A stretch of DNA of 27,426 bases from Reticulitermes lucifugus (lineage: Eukaryota; Arthropoda; Insecta; Blattodea; Rhinotermitidae): contig JAKCWW010007996.1 in NCBI GenBank assembly GCA_026260175.1, forward strand, positions 1 to 27,426. Reading direction: 5' to 3'. The translations under genes and the position numbers were made by a program. Under the pieces are notes generated by a model. It was not told the origin of the DNA. It was given only the letters and a program-made list of their open reading frames with translations, and searched no databases. Below, in pieces: positions 22,516 to 27,426 of this stretch (positions are counted from its first letter, which is position 1; each line of letters begins with the position of its first letter).

Positions 22516-23382
22516 CTAGATAGGCATTGAAAGTGGCTTTTCTTCCTTCTTAAAAAAATGTTCACTAAACACAGGGTCAACAGAGAGCAATGGTTTGCTT
22601 CCACTCATTAGTTCACCAAAATCCAGAAACTTGAAAGTAACAGGCTCATAGTCTCTGCCCTTCCCATTCAATGCAACTGCGACACAGTGATTCTCATCCA
22701 AAAGGCTCTCCTCAAAATTCCAGTCTTCTAAACGTGTGCCATTTACATAGAGCTCTGTATCTGTAACCACTGCACCTATTCTCAGGTCACTGGTCTTTAC
22801 CCTGAAACTTATTTTCTGTAGGTCAACAGCAATGCCTGTACCTGTAGCTTTCACATAACTTTCTTTCAAACACCAGTGTCTGCAAAACATGGAAAGTCTT
22901 AACTTGTCTGATGGTACATGATTACCGCGGATAGTCTCCCACTCAAATGGTGAAAAGTGACGAGTCATGATACGAAAAAACTCTGACAAAGTTTTTCCTC
23001 CACTGTATTCAAACTTCATCACATCAATACCAATCTTCACATTATTCCCACTTTCACCAGCTAGGACTGCATAGTTTCCCTGATGTGACACATTGAAATT
23101 CAACATACACTTGCCCTCTTCATCTCCAATCAAGTAGGGCTTGCCTCGATCATCTCTTCCAAACCTAATATCAGCATATGGAAAACAGGAATTCTCACTC
23201 ACATATTTCCTCATCAGCAAACGTCCTACTAATGAAGCTTTAGCATCTTTCTTGAAGACAAATCTACCAATTCGTATCTTTTCTTCATCTTGAATGCATG
23301 ACGCTGCCAACTGGAACTGAGATTCAGTTGGATGCCACGAACCAAAACTGAAGGCCCAACGAACACTACCTCGGCTACTCAT
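22516..23382 (-). CDS. Aasdhppt: 4'-phosphopantetheinyl transferase (AASDHPPT type), intronless, nested in Nrx-IV intron 2
   Basis: The 288-codon ORF is uninterrupted (ATG 23382-23380, TAG 22518-22516). The enzyme moves the 4'-phosphopantetheine arm of CoA onto a Ser of carrier proteins (fatty acid synthase ACP, 10-formyltetrahydrofolate dehydrogenase, aminoadipate-semialdehyde enzymes); it is cytosolic. Visible landmarks: VRWAFSFGSW at residues 7-16, IGRFVFKKDAKAS 38-50, RGKP 79-82, NFNVSHQGNYAVLA 95-108, GIDVMK 118-123 with the metal-binding Asp120, and WCLKESYVKATGTG 170-183 with Glu174 and Lys178 of the WxxKESxxK signature. Length is close to the human enzyme (about 309). The start aligns with the conserved VRWAF segment, so little or no N-terminus is missing. 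All signature residues are intact, so it looks functional. It lies entirely within intron 2, same strand as the host gene, with no intron in its CDS. Confidence 0.95.
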   Translation of the reverse strand: MSSRGSVRWAFSFGSWHPTESQFQLAASCIQDEEKIRIGRFVFKKDAKASLVGRLLMRKYVSENSCFPYADIRFGRDDRGKPYLIGDEEGKCMLNFNVSHQGNYAVLAGESGNNVKIGIDVMKFEYSGGKTLSEFFRIMTRHFSPFEWETIRGNHVPSDKLRLSMFCRHWCLKESYVKATGTGIAVDLQKISFRVKTSDLRIGAVVTDTELYVNGTRLEDWNFEESLLDENHCVAVALNGKGRDYEPVTFKFLDFGELMSGSKPLLSVDPVFSEHFFKKEEKPLSMPI

Positions 23383-24799
23383 TGTAAAAAAACATACAAA
23401 ATGTCTAATTCTATCTAGAAATTACAATAATAATGATTTCTAGCACTTATAGATGATTTGCTCTAACTCACTTCATACGGGTCCACCCAAACCCCCTAAA
23501 AAAGTTCCAAATAACCCCAACTGCAAGGAGGACACTTTTAGTTGCCACAACCTGAAGAAAAACAGAAAGTCCAGTGTCACTAACCCATTTCCTGGAAAAT
23601 TAATCTTATTCAAGTATTTTAAGCTCATTAAAAATTTATACCAACACAAACATAACAGAAAAAATACTTTAGAAACGGTGTTTTATTTTAAAACAGATTT
23701 GGGCTGGACTTTCATTTCTCAGTTTGCCAGCATACAGATCACAATGGCCATTTCAAACCCTGTTTGGCCACACACAGTCTAAAACAAAATTCAAAATATG
23801 TGCTTAGTATACAGGGGCCTAGCTTCTTTCATATCTAACTATTGTGCTGCCCCACCCACTTTCTGAATCTCATGACAACATGAGACACATGAAACATGAA
23901 TAATTTAAAAGACTCACGTACCATGACAAATGAGATTCTGCATACTGAAAAAGCACATACAAGGGTGCACTAGACATTGTGAATGATACAAAATTGTTGA
24001 CTGTCACTGGTATATTTAATAAGATTCCACTGCTGTGATAATGTAAATATAAGAAATAGTGTGCAATACCAACAAACACAATTTGAAGTAACCTATGTGT
24101 AAAATAAATCTATCCTAAATTGAAACAAAACAAGTGAAGCTAACAAAATCTAACCTAACCATTCAGACCAAACCAGGTAATATTAACACCTGTAAGACTC
24201 TGACAAACCACTCTTTATCTTAAATGAATACTGTCTTTTGAAATGTCACACCATGCAGTCTGAGCATAACTTACCAACATTTTGGACAAACCTAATATAC
24301 CTCCACCTTTAAGGTAATATTCTACTGACTTCTACCACGCATATGAAGGCAGCAGGTTCCTCAAAAATGATGCTAAATTTCTGTCAGGCTACCTGACATT
24401 ACAACCAAGAAAGGTATCCTTCACAGTCACCACTATCAGAAGTTCCATTCTTCATTGTTTGTATACTACACTAACATCACCCTTCGGTTCCATGCAATTT
24501 TGTATGTGATCACTAAAAGTCTGACACTGCTCATTTTAGCCCAATGTACGTTAGCAAGCCACACAGAAATAACGATGGAACTGTGGACACAATTACTGCT
24601 TCACGAATGTTGATAAGGTTTGCCATACTATTCACATAAATGCCACTTCCCAGACTCTCTATTAATATCCTGATCCACAAAGTGGTTTTCCGGGTTCAAA
24701 AATTATCATTTAATACCCGAAAACCGCCGGACGAGTTTTCCGCACAACACTTATGTATGTACATTGCAAAAATTACACAGGTCGGTTATACCGTCATAC
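23383..24799 (-). other. Nrx-IV: Nrx-IV intron 2, 5' part, upstream of the nested gene
   Basis: This 1.4-kb stretch between exon 2 and the transferase ATG should contain the transferase promoter if it has its own. No TATA box, CpG cluster or non-coding 5' exon could be identified. Confidence 0.6.
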
Positions 24800-24895
24800 C
24801 GTGCAATCTGGCATTTTCTGGTCCCCTATCCCGTAGAGATGATGTAGCTGACAACGCAGCACCTTTCAGCAATTCTTCATTACACTCATATTCAT
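24800..24895 (-). CDS. Nrx-IV: Nrx-IV exon 2, start of discoidin domain
   Basis: This 96-nt exon (phase 1 in, phase 1 out) has acceptor ttgtttcag and donor G|GTATGA. It encodes YECNEELLKGAALSATSSL followed by RDRGPENARLH. That is the usual opening of the Caspr-family F5/8 type C domain: a Cys that pairs with the last Cys of the domain (GCDY in exon 5), then the S/T-rich ATSSL segment and RGPENARL. The last base, G, completes a Gly codon with the first two bases of either exon 3 or exon 4. The next coding sequence downstream lies 13.7 kb away across intron 2. Confidence 0.92.
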
Positions 24896-25244
24896 CTGAA
24901 ACAAGAATACAATATATTCCTGACAGTTATCAAAGTGTTCTTCTCCATGTAACATGTTCAACGGTTTGTAACCCTGCAATGCAGTTCTTAACCTCCTCCC
25001 TGCATGGATAAAACTGCAATCACGTTGCTTCACACAATGTCACGCAGCAAAATACCAATACCAACAAATCCCAAAAACCACGACTGTATCATACATTAAA
25101 TACGTTAATAAAAACGCCATATTGAATAGGGCTTGGCCCCTGAGTCATTCAAATTTTCAAGTTACTTTGTCCCACGCATTTAGTGCATATATAACATTAA
25201 AACTTAATTTTTAATAAATACAACTATCATAATACCCAACGCAC

Positions 25245-25308
25245 CTCCTCTGGCAGCATATATTATTACATCAAATACTAAAAACACAAATAACTTGTAA
25301 ACATGCAT
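25245..25308 (-). CDS. Nrx-IV: Nrx-IV exon 1, signal peptide
   Basis: The ATG at 25308-25306 opens 21 codons with an N-terminal Lys, a hydrophobic core (LFVFLVFDVII) and an AAR-G end, a typical secretory signal peptide. The exon ends GGA G at 25245, followed by donor GTGCGT. The single leftover G joins AT of exon 2 to make Asp just before the first discoidin residues (DEYEC). Intron 1 is short (25244-24896). This start was chosen because frame, donor phase and distance to exon 2 all fit, and the peptide is the only signal-like segment found upstream of exon 2. Two upstream ATGs lie in the preceding 130 bp. The exact 5' UTR and transcription start cannot be seen. Confidence 0.8.
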
Positions 25309-25560
25309 TGCTACGATCAACACCTAAGCAGCCACCAACAATCACAGACAACGTTCCTACCGGCCATGGATTAGACGCCGGAACCCTCCAAATCACCGTC
25401 ATCTATAGCAAGATTTCTTAAATATTTTCAAAACTGGAGCCGACATCGAAGGCTCGGTCAATAAGATTTACTACCATACAAAGGTCACGGCCACAACGCA
25501 CAGCAATAAATATTGGAAGAAACTTGCAACGGAACACACTTATTTTTACTCAAGAGATAC
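25309..25560 (-). promoter_or_regulatory. Nrx-IV: CpG-rich presumed Nrx-IV promoter and 5' UTR region
   Basis: Directly upstream of the signal-peptide ATG, CpG dinucleotides are clearly more frequent (more than ten in about 250 bp) than in the introns, where repeats show CpG-to-TpG decay. This fits an unmethylated promoter/5' UTR in a germline-methylated genome. Two upstream ATGs occur on the coding strand. One opens a 16-codon uORF that closes before the real start. The other opens a longer uORF (around 43 codons) that overlaps the signal-peptide start in another frame. They matter only if transcription begins above them. The transcription start and any TATA box were not identified. Confidence 0.4.
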
Positions 25561-25589
25561 TAATAAAACAAGATAACGTTGTCCCTGTC

Positions 25590-25820
25590 ATGAGGGTATA
25601 TTGAGGAAAGTACTGCTCCACTCAGGCACTAGGTGGATGTGGTCAACTTCACACCCCTGGGAATACAAAAACTGAGATACCCATTCAATATAAGGTTGGG
25701 TGGGCCCTATAGACGGTTTGGACGTTGTGTAGAAGAGAAAAATCCCTTGCCCCTGCCGGGAATCGGATAGGCCAACCTGTAGCTCAGTCACTACACTGAC
25801 TGTGCTACTTCCGCTCCCTT
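25590..25820 (-). mobile_element. tRNA-derived SINE, related to the one at 3013
   Basis: On the minus strand it has an A-box-like TAGCACAGTCA (25797-25807) and a B-box-like TATCCGATTCC (25759-25769). The body shares the GGGCCCACCCA and AATGGGTA segments with the SINE at 3013-3298, but the tRNA-like head is different. It sits just upstream of the presumed Nrx-IV promoter region. Ends are approximate. Confidence 0.7.
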
Positions 25821-25826
25821 ACACAG

Positions 25827-27182
25827 GTAGCCTGCAAAATTCAGGAATGACTGAAAATGTTCAAAATCTTTTTGTTTGGGCATTACACTATTCTCTTTGG
25901 TGGCCATCATATATAAATGCTCAGTCCAATATTTTGCCTTAAGTGAGAAGTGTAGAGCTAACTGCACAATAAGAAACTTTATACTGTATTGTTATGGCAA
26001 ATTAATGAGAGGTGTAAGACATGGGTAAATGAAAGCTGCATATAACAATCTGATAAATTGTCAAGGAAGGGGTCTAAAACATTTCCAGTTTACATATTTA
26101 AAGTATTAGACACTATTCTGAAATTCATCTTACACTTTTAAGTTGTGATTACAATGGAATATTACTCTTCAATTACATATAATGGCCATTATATTATTAC
26201 TTCAGCCATCAAAAACTGTATCACAATGGACTGGATACCCAGTAATCATGGCAAGAAGTTTTCACCTGAAAATGTGTTCAATAAGAACAAATGTTTTCTC
26301 ATGAAAAGTGTAACAACATCAGGAGAAGATTTACAATTGAGTACTGTTTCTGGTATTGTATAAGTATTGTTAAAATGTGCCATATCACAGAATCAGAAGA
26401 ATTCATGCCTACCATTAAGCAGAATACACTACAGAAGAATTCAATTTTTATGTTTCTACATTTAGTAAAAATATCTTCATTGCTAATTTACATGTGAATC
26501 TGTTGCTACAAAGGCTTCGCTGATTTCTTTGTCAACAAGAGTTAATAGGTACAGTACATGTAGTCTGGAGATCAGCATGCCATGTACTGTCAACAGTAAC
26601 AAAGCATACGCTTTCTTTCTTCTTACAGTACACAGTGCTGCCAGTTCTTACGTTCTGTATGCATGTTCTTTGCAAAATCAGTAAATAGGTAATCTTCTCT
26701 TTTTCCTCAAACAAATCTGTCATTCATTACTTCTCCACAAATAGAATTACAAGCTCATATTCTTCCTGCACAATTAGCTATGTTATACACACGATCACAC
26801 ATCTTTGCACAGCCACTAATTTGACAAATGTTACATATTTTTTCCTAACTAGGGACTTTTATACTGTTTTACACATGCCACTCAGAACGAGACTTGCTCC
26901 AGCCCAATACAAGCCAACCTTCAATCATCCTCTTCATTCATTCTTTCCAGCAGACATTTCTTTCCACATGTACGTATTTTGACTCCAAGTAACAAACTGA
27001 CATGTTAGACAAATGTTACGATTTAGGGTAAACAGTGAAACCCCCATTTTACATTTCTTTGGGGAGTAATAAAAGTGAACACTGAAGTGAGGAAACCGTT
27101 CAATGCAGGTACTTCCGCACTAAGATTTATTAACTTGCGATCACTGAAACGGAACATTAAATCTGTGAAAACCATAACCTAA
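25827..27182. other. upstream region with no recognisable feature
   Basis: AT-rich sequence upstream of the SINE at 25590-25820. Only short chance ORFs are present; no exon, RNA gene or clear repeat was recognised. Confidence 0.55.
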
Positions 27183-27310
27183 CCCTTTCAAGCCCAGTGG
27201 TTATGATGTTTGACATGCAAAAACTCTCCATTTAAACCACCAGTATTATATGATAGAGCATTCACCAAACAGTCCTTCTAATAAAAGCACACTATATGTA
27301 ATTGAAAGCT
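27183..27310. mobile_element. partial piggyBac-like MITE, copy 3
   Basis: Starts CCCTTTCAAGCCCAGTGG after CTAA (decayed TTAA) and shares the GCATT.ACCA and AGTC.TT.TAAT blocks with copies 1 and 2. It ends near TTGAAAG without the expected GGG-TTAA, where another repeat begins. Confidence 0.5.
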
Positions 27311-27426
27311 TCCACCGTGGTCGTAATGCTGCTTAAAATCTTCTGGGTTGTTTCCCAGCATCATTTTTTTTGGTGTATGACCAACGTTTCGGGATCACTT
27401 GTTTGTCCCATCTTCAGGGTCTTAGG
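27311..27426 (-). mobile_element. edge of an unidentified interspersed repeat
   Basis: The minus strand stays open through the window edge and reads PETLVIHQKKMMLGNNPEDF, then KQHYDHGG, a phrase I associate with repetitive-element translations in insect genomes. It also carries CCAACGTTTCGGGATC...CCATCTTCAGGG, a motif typical of interspersed repeat ends. Class not assigned; the element continues beyond the window. Confidence 0.4.

Larger units (their letters stand above)
942..25308 (-). other. Nrx-IV: Nrx-IV gene (Neurexin IV / Caspr family), 5' half, gene-level entry
   Basis: Eight coding exons on the minus strand join in frame into signal peptide, discoidin domain and first LamG domain. 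With one of exons 3/4 used, the in-window CDS is 64+96+197+142+204+167+177 = 1047 nt, or 349 codons with no stop. Introns: 349, 13694, 1117 (between exons 3 and 4), 5308, 467, 1888 and 300 nt, all GT-AG. Neurexin IV is a single-pass membrane protein of septate junctions and neuron-glia contacts. Its family order is F5/8C, LamG, LamG, EGF, fibrinogen-like, LamG, EGF, LamG, transmembrane. Only the first part is here; exon 8 ends at a clear donor and the gene continues past position 1. The discoidin-then-LamG order and the sequences themselves separate it from neurexin-1 (no discoidin) and from coagulation factors. Assignment is from recognition, not a search. Confidence 0.93.

Noticed and set aside
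22148..22519. 123-codon plus-strand ORF ending in Tyr/Cys-rich repeats
   Set aside because: Low-complexity trinucleotide stretch just 3' of the transferase gene on the other strand; no domain.
11106..24799. A third alternative discoidin exon in intron 2
   Set aside because: No block resembling IATQGR with phase-1/phase-0 splice sites was seen on the minus strand by eye.
24640..25011. 123-codon plus-strand ORF
   Set aside because: It is the antisense shadow of Nrx-IV exon 2 and its flanks.
1..27426. CRISPR arrays, operons, bacterial or viral systems
   Set aside because: Spliced insect genes, SINEs and MITEs show this is animal nuclear DNA; the tandem repeats at 7752-7985 have no spacer structure.

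Overview
The window is nuclear DNA from a large, AT-rich, intron-rich and repeat-laden animal genome, almost certainly an insect. A cockroach or termite (Blattodea) is my best guess, from the type of tRNA-derived SINEs present, but this is an inference. There are no bacterial features. Nearly all of the window (about 25308 down to beyond position 1, minus strand) is the 5' half of one gene. I identify it as Neurexin IV (Nrx-IV, the insect Caspr/CNTNAP orthologue), a septate-junction and neuron-glia adhesion protein. Eight coding exons were found with matching splice sites and reading phases: signal peptide exon (25308-25245), exon 2 (24895-24800), exon 3 (11105-10909), exon 4 (9791-9595), exon 5 (4286-4145), exon 6 (3677-3474), exon 7 (1585-1419) and exon 8 (1118-942). 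They encode a signal peptide, one discoidin (F5/8 type C) domain and the first laminin-G domain. The rest of the gene lies off the left edge.

The main result is that exons 3 and 4 are alternative versions of the same piece of the discoidin domain. Both are 197 nt, both start in phase 1 and end in phase 0, and their products align over 66 residues without a gap at about 30% identity. Joining both, or skipping both, gives an early stop, so a functional mRNA must use exactly one. From memory, Drosophila Nrx-IV has the same mutually exclusive exon 3/exon 4 pair (neuronal and glial isoforms, with the STAR protein HOW implicated). A perfect UACUAAC element sits about 50 nt upstream of exon 4, and a 129-bp imperfect palindrome lies in the intron between the two exons.

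A second gene, an intact single-exon 288-codon phosphopantetheinyl transferase (AASDHPPT type, 23382-22516), is nested on the same strand inside the 13.7-kb intron 2 of Nrx-IV.

The rest is intron or upstream DNA with mobile-element debris: TTAA-flanked piggyBac-like MITEs (1750-1959, 2470-2699, 2858-3311, part of one at 27183, perhaps 14437-14600), one of them carrying a nested SINE (3013-3298). There is also a second SINE (25590-25820), a decayed LINE 3' end with an ATG-repeat tail (4612-4870), a fold-back element with 126-bp arms and three internal tandem repeats (7351-8160), a probable mariner relic (16900-17342), several microsatellites and a Z-DNA-prone tract. Stretches of more than 300 bp without a listed feature were scanned by eye and hold nothing I can recognise.
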